In this document: positions 25,969-34,728 of the stretch, one piece after another
Position numbering within the stretch: the stretch's first letter is position 1
Layout: every line of letters starts with the position of its first letter
NCBI RefSeq assembly: GCF_001320245.1
Contig: NZ_BCBA01000018.1
Location: 1-64,000 of the forward strand
Length of the DNA stretch: 64,000 nt
DNA from: Pseudomonas sp. NBRC 111124
GTDB lineage: Bacteria > Pseudomonadota > Gammaproteobacteria > Pseudomonadales > Pseudomonadaceae
Reading direction: 5' to 3'
Notes under the pieces: model-generated
What the model was told of the DNA's origin: nothing
Database searches by the model: none
Seen by the model: only the letters and a program-made list of their open reading frames with translations
Translations under genes and position numbers: made by a program

Positions 25969-27494
25969 TCGGCGTTATCCGGCTTCTTGTCGAAAATGGC
26001 CAGGGTGGCCGGGGTTTTCGGTGCGGCCTGGCGCTCTTCCTTCGGCGCGTCCTGGCCGGCCTGCAGACCGCCGCCCAGGGCGGTGACCAGTTCGGCATGG
26101 GCGATCAGGCGCGCCGCCTGCACCTGCTGTTGCACCTGCTGTTGGCGGAACAGCAAGGTCTGCGCGTTGAGCACGTTGAGGTAGTCGGTCAGGCCGCGCT
26201 GGAAGGCCACCGTGGCGATGTCGTAGGTCTTCTGCGCCGCGGCCACCGACTCGGCGGCGAAGTGCGACTGTTCCTTCATCGATTCACGGCGGATCAGCTG
26301 GTCGGAGATGTTCTTCAACGCGCCGACCACGGTCTGGTTGTAGCGCGCCACGGCCACGTCATAACCCGCCGAGGCAACGCCCAGCTGTGAGCGCAGGCGG
26401 CCGCCGTCGAAGATCGGCAGGCTGATCGCCGGGCCGACGTTGTAGTTGAATTTGCGCCCGGTCAGAAATTCCAGCGGGCCACCACCGGTGGCCATGAAGC
26501 CGAGGCTGCCGATCAGGTCGACGTTGGGGAAGAAACCCGCATGGGCGACGTCGATGCCACGGGCCTGGGCCGCCACTTGCCAGCGGCTGGCGACCACGTC
26601 GGGGCGCTGGCCGACCAGTTCGGCGGGCAGGTTCGATGGCAACTGCAGCGGCGCCGCCAAGGTCAGGGTCGGACGCTGCAATTGCGCCCCCTCTCCAGGG
26701 CCCTTACCGGCCAGCGCCGCCAGCTGGTTGCGAGTCAGGGCGATTTCTTCGTCGAGGCTGTCGAGCTGACGATGGGTTTCAGGCAGCGGTGCCTCGGCCT
26801 GGCTGACCTCGAAATGGGTGCCGATGCCACCGTCCAGGCGGCGCTTGGCCAGGGCCAGGATCTGCTCCTGCTGCTCGAGCTCGGCCTTGACGATGTCGCG
26901 CTGGGCAAAATGCAGGCTCAGCTGAATGTAGGCACGCACCACGTTGTTCTGCAGTTCCAGCTGCGCCTGACGGGCCTCGGCCACGCTCATGTGCGCCTGG
27001 TCCACTGCCTGTTCGCTGGCGTTGCGCTCGCGGCCCCACAGGTCCAGCGCGTAGCTGAAGCCGAAGGCGGCGTTGTTGTCCCAGGTGTTGGCGCCGGACA
27101 GCGCGCCAGGGCCGTAGAACTGATCCTCGGGCCAGTTGTGCCGTTTGAGGGTGGCGTCACCGTTGACCTGGAGCTTTTCCGCCGACTCGACCACGCCGGC
27201 CATGGCCTTGGCTTCACGCACACGCGCCGCCGCCATGGCCAGGCTCGGACTACCGGCCACGGCCAGGTCGATCCAGCGGTCGAGTTGTGGGTCGCCATAG
27301 GCCTGCCACCAGCGCTGGTCGGGCCAGTGCGCGTCGCTGGCCGCTTCGCGTATGGCCGCGTCGGTGCTCAAGGTGTTGGCTTGCAGGGTCTTGCTTTGCG
27401 GGGCGATACCCCAGGTTCCGATACAGCCGCTCAAGGTGAAACTAAGGGCACAGGCACTGAACACTTGAAGCGTTCTGATGATGCGACGCGGCAC
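25965..27494 (-). CDS. Outer-membrane efflux lipoprotein of the AaeAB-type pump
   Basis: 509 aa. Lipobox LSGCIG (Cys about residue 24) followed by a tandem OEP layout; WWQAYGDPQLDRWI and ALDLWGRERNASEQ are conserved family segments. The C-terminus carries an unusual Lys/Glu/Pro-rich tail after about residue 470. It is the first gene of the operon and overlaps the FUSC gene by 4 bp, so this pump has its own outer-membrane factor rather than borrowing TolC. Confidence 0.9.
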   Translation of the reverse strand: MPRRIIRTLQVFSACALSFTLSGCIGTWGIAPQSKTLQANTLSTDAAIREAASDAHWPDQRWWQAYGDPQLDRWIDLAVAGSPSLAMAAARVREAKAMAGVVESAEKLQVNGDATLKRHNWPEDQFYGPGALSGANTWDNNAAFGFSYALDLWGRERNASEQAVDQAHMSVAEARQAQLELQNNVVRAYIQLSLHFAQRDIVKAELEQQEQILALAKRRLDGGIGTHFEVSQAEAPLPETHRQLDSLDEEIALTRNQLAALAGKGPGEGAQLQRPTLTLAAPLQLPSNLPAELVGQRPDVVASRWQVAAQARGIDVAHAGFFPNVDLIGSLGFMATGGGPLEFLTGRKFNYNVGPAISLPIFDGGRLRSQLGVASAGYDVAVARYNQTVVGALKNISDQLIRRESMKEQSHFAAESVAAAQKTYDIATVAFQRGLTDYLNVLNAQTLLFRQQQVQQQVQAARLIAHAELVTALGGGLQAGQDAPKEERQAAPKTPATLAIFDKKPDNAE

Positions 27495-27674
27495 AGCTGC
27501 GATTTCCCGAGGAAGAGGTGGAGGGGCCGGGCAATTCTAGGGGGCCGCCGCACTGGCGATAAGCGTATATTCCTGCGAATCTTTGTTACCGAAACAGCGA
27601 TAATCCGGCTTTGGTCGAACGCACATTCGCGTTACTTCGTGACACAATTTTGTCCTCTACCTTGAGAGTGACCC

Positions 27675-28622
27675 ATGGACACCCTGCAAAACATGCGTGC
27701 TTTCAGTTGCGTAGCCCAGCTAGGCAGCTTTACCGCCGCCGCGGCGCAACTGGATACGACCACCGCCAACGTGTCGCGGGCGGTCTCCAACCTGGAAGCC
27801 CATCTGCAAACCCGGCTGCTCAACCGCACCACCCGGCGCATCGCCCTGACCGAGGCAGGCAAGCGTTACCTGATGCGCTGTGAACAGATCCTTACCTATG
27901 TCGAAGAAGCCGAGGCCGAAGCCAGCGACGCCCATGCCCGGCCTGCCGGCCAGCTGAAGGTGCATTCGATGACCGGGGTCGGCCAGCATTTTGTGGTCGA
28001 TGCCATTGCCCGCTACCGCGAGTCGCACCCGGACGTGACCTTCGACCTGACCATGGCCAACCGCGTGCCCGACCTGCTCGACGAGGGCTACGACGTGTCC
28101 ATCGTGCTGGCCACCGAGCTGCCGGACTCCGGTTTCGTCTCGCAGCGCCTGGGCATCACCTACAGCATTGTCTGCGCCTCGCCCGAATACGTGGCCAAGC
28201 ACGGTTTTGCACAAAAGCCGGTCGACCTGCTTAAGCATGCCTGCCTGCGCATGGTCAGCCCGGTGATCCCGCTGGAAAAGTGGCTGTTCGACGGCCCGGA
28301 AGGCCAGGAACTGGTGAACATCACCAGCTCGCCGTTCCAGGTCAACTCGGCGGATGCCATGAAAACCGCGATCCGCTGCGGCATGGGCATGGGCGTACTG
28401 CCGATCTACTCAGTGATCGATGGCTTGCGTGACGGCAGCCTGGTGCGGGTGATGCCGGAGTACCGGCTTCAGGAGCTGAACCTGTATGCCATCTACCCGT
28501 CGCGCCAATACCTGGATGCCAAGATCAAGACGTGGGTCGAGTACCTGCGCAACTCGCTGCCGGAGATTCTGGCGGCCCATGAGGCCGACCTGAAAACCCA
28601 TGAGTTGCTGATCGCCAACTGA
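27675..28622 (+). CDS. LysR-family regulator divergent from the FUSC efflux operon
   Basis: 315 aa. N-terminal HTH (MDTLQNMRAFSCVAQLGS, then AAAQLDTTTANVSRAVSNLE) and a C-terminal substrate-binding fold, of the AaeR/CrgA-like group. It is transcribed away from the efflux operon across a 180-bp spacer, the classic arrangement for regulating that operon. Known relatives respond to aromatic acids; that is only suggestive here. Confidence 0.9.
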   Translation: MDTLQNMRAFSCVAQLGSFTAAAAQLDTTTANVSRAVSNLEAHLQTRLLNRTTRRIALTEAGKRYLMRCEQILTYVEEAEAEASDAHARPAGQLKVHSMTGVGQHFVVDAIARYRESHPDVTFDLTMANRVPDLLDEGYDVSIVLATELPDSGFVSQRLGITYSIVCASPEYVAKHGFAQKPVDLLKHACLRMVSPVIPLEKWLFDGPEGQELVNITSSPFQVNSADAMKTAIRCGMGMGVLPIYSVIDGLRDGSLVRVMPEYRLQELNLYAIYPSRQYLDAKIKTWVEYLRNSLPEILAAHEADLKTHELLIAN

Positions 28623-28630
28623 AAAAGCTG

Positions 28631-28692
28631 CTGCAAGGCGGCGGTGGACAATGGTAGGTTGCTAATCAATCAATCGACCCACCGCCTTGCAG
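28631..28692. repeat. Long imperfect inverted repeat before the reductase gene
   Basis: CTGCAAGGCGGCGGTGG (28631-28647) and CCCACCGCCTTGCAG (28678-28692) pair over 14 bp with a 2-nt bulge, leaving about a 30-nt AT-richer loop. It begins 9 bp after the LysR stop and ends 12 bp before the dehydrogenase start. There is no T-run, so it is either a regulatory leader hairpin or an operator rather than a clear terminator. Confidence 0.6.
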
Positions 28693-28704
28693 AGAAGTTG
28701 CCCG

Positions 28705-29679
28705 ATGAAAAAGACCGTCCTGGCCTTCAGCCGCATCACCCCGGCCATGGCCGAGCGCCTGCAGCAAGACTTCAACGTGATCGTGCCGAACCCCAAGCTC
28801 GGCGACATCAGTGCCCAGTTCAACGAAGCACTGCCAGAGGCCCACGGCCTGATCGGCGCCGGCCGCAAGCTCGGTCGCGCCCAGCTCGAAGGTGCGGGCA
28901 AGCTCGAAGTGGTGTCCAGCGTCTCGGTAGGCTTCGACAACTACGACGTCGAGTACTTCAACGAGCGCGGCATCGCCCTGACCAACACCCCCGACGTGCT
29001 CACCGAAAGCACCGCCGACCTGGGTTTCTCGCTGATCATGGGCTGCGCCCGCCGTACCGCCGAACTCGACGCCTGGACCAAGGCCGGCAACTGGCAGGCG
29101 ACCGTTGCGCCATCGCACTTCGGTAGTGACGTGCATGGCAAGACGCTGGGCATCGTCGGCCTGGGCAACATCGGCGCCGCCATCGCCCGCCGTGGCCGCC
29201 TCGGCTTCAACATGTCGATCCTGTATGCCGGCAACAGCCGCAAGACTGCACTGGAGCAGGAACTGGGCGCCCAGTACCGCAGCCTGGAGCAACTGCTGGC
29301 GGAGTCTGACTTCGTCTGCCTGGTGGTGCCGCTGTCCGATGCCACGCGCAAGCTGATCGGCGCCCGTGAATTGAAGCTGATGAAACCGAGCGCGTTCCTG
29401 ATCAATATCGCCCGGGGCCCGGTGGTCGACGAGGCGGCGTTGATCGAGGCGTTGCAGAACGGCACGATTCGCGGCGCCGGCCTGGATGTGTATGAAAAGG
29501 AGCCGCTGAGCGAATCGCCGCTGTTCCGGCTGCCCAATGCGCTGACCTTGCCGCACATCGGCTCGGCGACTGCCGAGACCCGTGAGGCAATGGCCAACCG
29601 CGCGATGGAGAACCTGCGTGCGGCGCTGCTGGGCGAGCGGCCGCGGGATCTGGTGAATCCCCAAGTGTGGAAGGGGTGA
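28705..29679 (+). CDS. D-2-hydroxyacid dehydrogenase (2-ketogluconate/glyoxylate reductase, GhrB-like)
   Basis: 324 aa from ATG 28705 (AGAGAAG upstream). Rossmann motif GLGNIGAAIARRG, the NAD-binding-domain signature INIARGPVVDEAAL with the catalytic Arg region, a Glu in EPL, and the catalytic His in LPHIGSAT. Reaction: NAD(P)H-dependent reduction of 2-ketogluconate, hydroxypyruvate or glyoxylate. Its separate leader hairpin and the LysR gene 80 bp upstream suggest co-directional transcription, but a shared role with the efflux pump is not shown. Confidence 0.9.
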   Translation: MKKTVLAFSRITPAMAERLQQDFNVIVPNPKLGDISAQFNEALPEAHGLIGAGRKLGRAQLEGAGKLEVVSSVSVGFDNYDVEYFNERGIALTNTPDVLTESTADLGFSLIMGCARRTAELDAWTKAGNWQATVAPSHFGSDVHGKTLGIVGLGNIGAAIARRGRLGFNMSILYAGNSRKTALEQELGAQYRSLEQLLAESDFVCLVVPLSDATRKLIGARELKLMKPSAFLINIARGPVVDEAALIEALQNGTIRGAGLDVYEKEPLSESPLFRLPNALTLPHIGSATAETREAMANRAMENLRAALLGERPRDLVNPQVWKG

Positions 29680-29700
29680 TAGCTTTTTAGCGTCTGTACT

Positions 29701-29776
29701 GGCCTCTTCGCGGCTGAAGCCGCTCCTACAGAGACCCCACAATACCTGTGGGAGCGGCTTCAGCCGCGAAGAGGCC
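29701..29776. repeat. Paired REP element, GCGGCTTCAGCC variant
   Basis: Arm 29701-29731 (GGCCTCTTCGCGGCTGAAGC + CGCTCCTACAG) and inverted arm 29745-29776 (CCTGTGGGAGCGGCTTCAGC + CGCGAAGAGGCC), only about 13 bp apart. The palindromic core GGCTGAAGCC differs from the GGC(A/T)TGCC core of the other pairs. It lies between convergent genes (reductase and gtrB). Confidence 0.88.
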
Positions 29777-29793
29777 GGCACCGGCAATACACA

Positions 29794-30732
29794 TCACCTG
29801 GGTTGCCGCCGCCTGCCCAGCACCTTTCTCACCACATACCGGGGCCGATGCTTGGTCTCTTGGTAAACCCGGCCGACGTACTCCCCCAATATCCCGATGC
29901 CGATCAACTGCACCCCACCGAGGAACAGAATCGCCGTCATCATCGAGGGATAGCCCGGCACATCATTGCCGTGCAGCATCTTGTCGACCAGCATGTACAC
30001 GGCAAAGGCAAAGGCGAACAGCGACACCCCTGCCCCCACGTAGCTCCATAGCCGCAACGGCACGGTGCTGAACGAGGTGATGCCATCCAGTGCCAGGTTC
30101 CACAAGCGCCAGAAGCTGAACTTGCTGTTGCCCGCCGCGCGCTCCGGCCGGTCGTATTCGACGATCGCAGTGCGAAAACCCACCCACGACAATACACCCT
30201 TCATGAACAGCTGCTGCTCGGGCAACTGGCGGATCGCTGCCACCACCTTGCGGTCAAGCAGGCGGAAATCGCCGACGTTTTCTTCAATATGGGTGGAGGC
30301 GATGCGATTGTGCAGGCGATAGTAGAGACGCGCGCTCCAACGCTTGAGCGGCGTGTCGGCGGCGCGGCTGCGGCGCTTGGCCAGCACCACGTCGGCGCCA
30401 TCATGCCAACGTTCGATCATCTGCGCGATGACGTCGACCGGGTCTTGCAGGTCGACATCGATCGGCACCACGGCATCGCCTTCGGCCAATTCAAGGCCGG
30501 CGAACAGCGCCGACTCCTTGCCGAAATTGCGCGAAAAATTGACCACCGTGACCCACTCGTCCCGCGCCGCCAACTCGGCGCAGATATCTTCGCTGGCATC
30601 GCTGCTGCCGTCATTGACGAACAGGATCTCCACAGTCACGTCCTGTAGCGTCGGCTCGCTGCGCACGGCGTCATAGAAGCGCTCCAGGGTGTCCTCTTCG
30701 TTGTACACCGGCACGATCAGGGTAATGTTCAT
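29794..30732 (-). CDS. gtrB: GtrB-type polyprenyl-phosphate glycosyltransferase
   Basis: 312 aa from ATG 30732; the long open frame upstream is an overlap with gtrA. GT2 fold: LIVPVYNEEDTL, FVNDGSSD, and the metal-binding DVDLQDP. Two C-terminal transmembrane segments (for example LWSYVGAGVSLFAFAFAVYM) and the ending GEYVGRVYQETKHRP are hallmarks of bactoprenol glucosyltransferases. Role: loads a sugar on undecaprenyl phosphate at the cytosolic face. It overlaps gtrA by 4 bp. Confidence 0.93.
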   Translation of the reverse strand: MNITLIVPVYNEEDTLERFYDAVRSEPTLQDVTVEILFVNDGSSDASEDICAELAARDEWVTVVNFSRNFGKESALFAGLELAEGDAVVPIDVDLQDPVDVIAQMIERWHDGADVVLAKRRSRAADTPLKRWSARLYYRLHNRIASTHIEENVGDFRLLDRKVVAAIRQLPEQQLFMKGVLSWVGFRTAIVEYDRPERAAGNSKFSFWRLWNLALDGITSFSTVPLRLWSYVGAGVSLFAFAFAVYMLVDKMLHGNDVPGYPSMMTAILFLGGVQLIGIGILGEYVGRVYQETKHRPRYVVRKVLGRRRQPR

Positions 30733-31097
30733 GGCGCTTTCCGTCTGAATACCACGGTGTGCGAGAAGCAGTAGCCGGCGACCAGGCTGATTGCCGAGAA
30801 GGTCACCAGGGTCAGCAAGGGCGATAGGCCCGCCAGGTCGGAAAGGCCTCCCGTTGCCAGGCTGAGGCAGCCCATGCCAAGCAGGAACAGCAAATAGCGC
30901 TTGCCGGTTGGCCTGGAGGCGAAGGTGTAGCGGGCGTTGAGCTGGTAGGAGACGGTGGCGGCCACGGTAAAGGCCAGCAGATTGCTCGGTGCCTGCTTGA
31001 AGCCCAGCGTCAGGTGCAGACCCAGGAACACCAGCCAGTGCACCAACGTGTTGCCGATGCCGATCAACCCGTAGCGGGCAAAATGGTGCCAGGTCAA
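30729..31097 (-). CDS. gtrA: GtrA-family flippase
   Basis: 122 aa with four predicted transmembrane segments; starts FARYGLIGIGNTLVHWLVF, the common GtrA N-terminus, and has the NARYTF motif (YQLNARYTFASR). Role: proposed flipping of undecaprenyl-phosphate sugar to the periplasm. It overlaps gtrB downstream and the GtrII-like gene upstream by 4 bp each, giving three translationally coupled genes. Confidence 0.92.
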   Translation of the reverse strand: MTWHHFARYGLIGIGNTLVHWLVFLGLHLTLGFKQAPSNLLAFTVAATVSYQLNARYTFASRPTGKRYLLFLLGMGCLSLATGGLSDLAGLSPLLTLVTFSAISLVAGYCFSHTVVFRRKAP

Positions 31098-32593
31098 TGG
31101 CCGTACCCCTCGGGGACCTTGACCAGCACGTAGACGTCATCGCCGACCCGATAGATGTCGTAGAGCCTGCTGGAGACCAGCGGTGTGGAACCCTGGGCCA
31201 GTACCTGCTGCCGGTCCAGCGGTGGCGGCCTATAGAACGTGTGCAGGTCGTCAATACCTGCCCGGGGCAGCATCTCCGGCAACACAACGTAGTTATAGGC
31301 ATGAATCTTTGCCATGGCCGGCATGCTTTTCAGTGTTCCTTCAGCAGCCGGAATCCATGGACGCTCCAGCCAGAAGTCGAGCACGTAGTAGTGCCTGGCG
31401 CCATTGAGCGGTGGCCTCGACAGGTCCTGCGCCAATGCCTGGGCGTTGGCCTGATGCAGTTCTTTCTCAAGCGCCATCACCCGGCCATAGGCGTACGAGA
31501 ATGACAGCATGAACAGTAACGGAACTGCCAGGGCCAGCAAGCGCAGCCGCGGCCATCGCGCCAGCGCACCGTGGTTAAGGTAGTGGAGCAACGTCAACAG
31601 CACGCCCAGCCCCATCAATACGCGCACCGAGTCTTCGAAATGCCTCAGCAGCAGGATGAGGCCGGGCACGCAGAGCAGAATCACCACCATCGGCATCAGC
31701 ACGGCAGCCATCAATGCCAGCCGCTCGCCTGCGCCAAGCGGCCGCTGCCACACCTTCTGCAGACCACGCGACAGCATCAGCAGCGCCCCAAGCAGCAGCG
31801 CCACGAACAGCCAGGCATTGCCGGGGGTGATCAACAGGCCGACCACCCCGGCTGTCATACGCAGACGCAGCTGTATCTCCGTCAGCAATTGCCCATCCAG
31901 CGCCAGCATGCTGGAGCGCGTCGATATGACCATCCAGGCACTGCTGGCGTAGTACACGGCCACTGCTACCAACAACTGGCCGAAGCGCGAGGCCGCATGC
32001 CGCCAGACATCGCCAGCCCTGCCGTCATCCATGGCCCGGCGCATCACCTCGACTCCGCACAACCCGACGAACACGTTCATGCTGGGCTGGTAGAGTGCCG
32101 CAGCAGCAGCGACCAGCAGCATGCCGCCCAGCCAATAGCGCCAGCACCTGATATCCGTGGTGATTGCCCAGACCACCGCGGCCAGCGACAGCGCCATGGT
32201 CGCGCCGTCGTACTGATACGAGAGGTTTTGCAGGAAATACGGCTGATACCACAGTGGCAGCACCACCAGCACACCACTGAGCGTCGGTATCACAAACCAC
32301 TGCCGCACCAGGCGGGCCAGCGCCAGCGCAGCGACCAGCACAGCCAGCAGTAATGGCAACGGGTAAAGGTTGATGGCGCCTGAAGCGAAGCTGAGCGCGG
32401 CAAACACCACGACCATCAGAGGCCGTCCAACGTCAGCCCAGTCGTTGCGCGCCAGTTGCTGGCGCGCATAGTCGTCGAGTAAAGGATGGTCCGCCATCAG
32501 TAACGGCAGGATGTGCAAGGCCAAAGCCACAACGCAAATCAACCAGAGTTGCATCTGCGTAAGTGGCCTGTCCCATGTCGATGCTGCTGCCAT
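31094..32593 (-). CDS. GtrII-like polytopic glucosyltransferase
   Basis: 499 aa with many hydrophobic segments. The early loop LLDDYARQQLARNDWADVGR followed by PL matches the DD...GRP pattern of phage-type GtrII glucosyltransferases, which attach the flipped glucose to a surface glycan in the periplasm. The C-terminal 130 or so residues are soluble, probably periplasmic. The start may be internal (MQLWLICVV, about residue 14). The acceptor, such as O-antigen or another glycan, cannot be inferred from sequence. Confidence 0.78.
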   Translation of the reverse strand: MAAASTWDRPLTQMQLWLICVVALALHILPLLMADHPLLDDYARQQLARNDWADVGRPLMVVVFAALSFASGAINLYPLPLLLAVLVAALALARLVRQWFVIPTLSGVLVVLPLWYQPYFLQNLSYQYDGATMALSLAAVVWAITTDIRCWRYWLGGMLLVAAAAALYQPSMNVFVGLCGVEVMRRAMDDGRAGDVWRHAASRFGQLLVAVAVYYASSAWMVISTRSSMLALDGQLLTEIQLRLRMTAGVVGLLITPGNAWLFVALLLGALLMLSRGLQKVWQRPLGAGERLALMAAVLMPMVVILLCVPGLILLLRHFEDSVRVLMGLGVLLTLLHYLNHGALARWPRLRLLALAVPLLFMLSFSYAYGRVMALEKELHQANAQALAQDLSRPPLNGARHYYVLDFWLERPWIPAAEGTLKSMPAMAKIHAYNYVVLPEMLPRAGIDDLHTFYRPPPLDRQQVLAQGSTPLVSSRLYDIYRVGDDVYVLVKVPEGYGH

Positions 32594-32674
32594 CTGCCTT
32601 CCCCGGCCAAGTCCTTCCGGCCAAGTCTAGTCAGCCCAGCAATCTGCGCATCTGTCATTATTGCCAGTTGCGCA

Positions 32675-33574
32675 TCAGGTGCGCGCCAGTGCAGCAGAGG
32701 CTTTGACGCTTGGCTTGCGGAACACCAGCACATTGCCCGCCATCACCGCCACCAGGCCCAACAGCGCCGGTGTCGTCCACTGATACCCCTCGGCAAAGGC
32801 CGACACGTTCAGCGCAACAAGCGGGAACAGCACGGTGCAGTAGGCGGCCCGCTCCGGCCCCATGCGCCCGACCAGGGTCAGGTAGGCGGTGAAGCCGATC
32901 ACCGAACCGGGGATGACCAGGTACAGCAGCGAGCCGATGTAGCGGGTATTCCATTCCATGGTGAAGGGGATGCCGCTGACCAGGCAATACACCGCCAGCA
33001 TCAACGCGCCATAGACCATGCCCCAGGCATTGGTGGTCATGGGCTTGAGCCCGGCCTTCTGCTGCATGCTGGAAAGCATGTTGCCGGCCGAAAAGCACAG
33101 CGTGCCGAGCAGTGCCAGGCCCAGGCCGTAGAGGGTCTCGCGGCTGGCCGTGTGGTGCGAAAGCTCGGGCCAGAACAGCAGGCCCAGGCCGAGCAAGCCA
33201 AGCGCACCGCCAGCGAGGACATTGCTGGCGATCTTCTGGCCGAAGAAGATCCGGGCGTTAAGGGCATTCCACAGCGTGGCAGTCGAGAACACCACGGCGA
33301 TCAGGCCGCTGGCGACCCATTGGCTGGCAGTGAGGAAGCACATGAAGTTGACGCAGAACAGGCACAAGCCCTGCGCCACGCAGATCAGGTGGCCGCGTCG
33401 GTTCATCGGTTGCAGGCGGCGGGTCAGCAGGAGCATGGCGAACAGGATCAGGCCGGCCAGGGCGAAGCGGTAGACAATCGATACCGGGATGGCGACCACC
33501 CCAAGCTGCAGTTTCAGGGCGATCCAGGTGGTGCCCCAGATGAGGACGGTGAGCAGGTACAAAGAGAGGTTCAT
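32675..33574 (-). CDS. EamA-family (DMT) transporter
   Basis: 299 aa with about ten transmembrane segments in two EamA repeats; N-terminus LSLYLLTVLIWGTTWIALK with the WGTTWIALK signature, the second repeat beginning near AGNMLSSMQQKAGLKP. Role: small-metabolite or amino-acid exporter. It is divergent from an AraC regulator across about 148 bp. Confidence 0.9.
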   Translation of the reverse strand: MNLSLYLLTVLIWGTTWIALKLQLGVVAIPVSIVYRFALAGLILFAMLLLTRRLQPMNRRGHLICVAQGLCLFCVNFMCFLTASQWVASGLIAVVFSTATLWNALNARIFFGQKIASNVLAGGALGLLGLGLLFWPELSHHTASRETLYGLGLALLGTLCFSAGNMLSSMQQKAGLKPMTTNAWGMVYGALMLAVYCLVSGIPFTMEWNTRYIGSLLYLVIPGSVIGFTAYLTLVGRMGPERAAYCTVLFPLVALNVSAFAEGYQWTTPALLGLVAVMAGNVLVFRKPSVKASAALART

Positions 33575-33722
33575 GGCGGCGGTTCCTTGGGCCTTTCAAA
33601 TTCAACGCCATCAGTGTTCTCCCAGACCTGCACCCTGCGCTTGCACAAACTTGCGCTTTTCCAGCCCAGGTAGCTGTCACCGGCATTCAGGCGCAGTACG
33701 ATGAGCCCCAGAGGAGCCGCCT

Positions 33723-34598
33723 ATGACCCCACTCACCCAGCTGCAAGTGTTCAACGCCATGCACGCCTCGCCCAACGCCCGGCTGGAGCTGAGCGCGCAC
33801 CTGGGCGACGGGCTGGCGGCGGCGCTGTGGAGTAACCGCGACGACGCCCGCGACTATCAAGCGCCGAGCCATCACACGCTGTCGTGCTACATCGCTGACG
33901 GCACCGGCACCTTCCGTCGCCAGCGCCCGGCCGACAAGGGTGCACCGAACAAGCTCTGCATCATGCCGGCGGGGCACGAGTCGAACTGGGTGGTCAACGG
34001 TGCGATCCGCCTGGCCCACCTGTACATCAGCGAAGCGCAGTTCGCCCTGGGCTGCGTGCGCCTGCTCGACCGCGAGCCACGCGAACTGCAGTTGCAGGAA
34101 GCGACCTTCCTCGATGACCCGCAGCAATCCGTGCGCTTTCGCCAGCTGATCACCCTGGACTGGGATGAGCCCGCCGAACGGTTGCTGGCCAGCAGCCTGG
34201 CCCACGAGATCGTCGATCATGCCGTGCTCAGCCAGGTTGGCCTGCGCCAGGGGTTGCGCCTGAAGGGGGGGCTGGCACCGAACCTGCGCCGGCAACTGGT
34301 GGAATACATCGAGGCACACCTCGACCAGCCGATTACCCTGGGTGAGCTGGCACTGCGCTGCAACCTGTCCGAATATCACTTCGCGCGGATGTTCCGCACC
34401 AGTTTCGGCCTGCCACCGCATCAGTATCTGCTGGCGCGACGGCTGCATCAGGCTTGCCAGTTGCTGCGCCTTGGCAAGTTGCCGTTGGGCCAGGTAGCGC
34501 TGCTGTGCGGGTTCGCCAGCGCCAGCCATTTCAGCAACCGCTTCCGTCAGGCATTCGGTGCAACCCCCGGCGAGTACCGTTCGGCAGTGAGCGCGTGA
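33723..34598 (+). CDS. AraC-family regulator divergent from the EamA transporter
   Basis: 291 aa. A beta-rich N-terminal sensor region (about 1-175) is followed by two HTH motifs in the C-terminal 100 residues: LGELALRCNLSEYHFARMFR and LGQVALLCGFASASHFSNRF, then the typical FGATPGEYR end. Likely controls the adjacent transporter; a ligand is not evident. Confidence 0.9.
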   Translation: MTPLTQLQVFNAMHASPNARLELSAHLGDGLAAALWSNRDDARDYQAPSHHTLSCYIADGTGTFRRQRPADKGAPNKLCIMPAGHESNWVVNGAIRLAHLYISEAQFALGCVRLLDREPRELQLQEATFLDDPQQSVRFRQLITLDWDEPAERLLASSLAHEIVDHAVLSQVGLRQGLRLKGGLAPNLRRQLVEYIEAHLDQPITLGELALRCNLSEYHFARMFRTSFGLPPHQYLLARRLHQACQLLRLGKLPLGQVALLCGFASASHFSNRFRQAFGATPGEYRSAVSA

Positions 34599-34600
34599 AA

Positions 34601-34723
34601 CTGGGGCCGCTTTGCGGCCCATCGCCGGCAAGCGCGGCTCCCACCTGGACGGCGCTGGCCTGAAGGCTGGTGCTATCCCTGTGGGAGCCGCGCTTGCCGG
34701 CGATGGGCTGCAAAGCAGCCCCA
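34601..34723. repeat. Paired REP-like element after the AraC gene
   Basis: Arm 34601-34648 (CTGGGGCCGCTTTGCGGCCC, then ATCGCCGGCAAGCGCGGCTC) and inverted arm 34678-34723 (GTGGGAGCCGCGCTTGCCGG...). The outer parts each contain a small GGGCCGC/GCGGCCC or GGGCTGC/GCAGCCC hairpin. It lies between convergent genes (AraC and the TonB receptor) and may end both transcripts. Confidence 0.82.
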
Positions 34724-34728
34724 AGTAC

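Noticed and set aside
30733..31302. N-terminal extension of GtrB by 190 codons
   Set aside because: The extension is out-of-frame reading of gtrA; the GT2 domain begins at ATG 30732.
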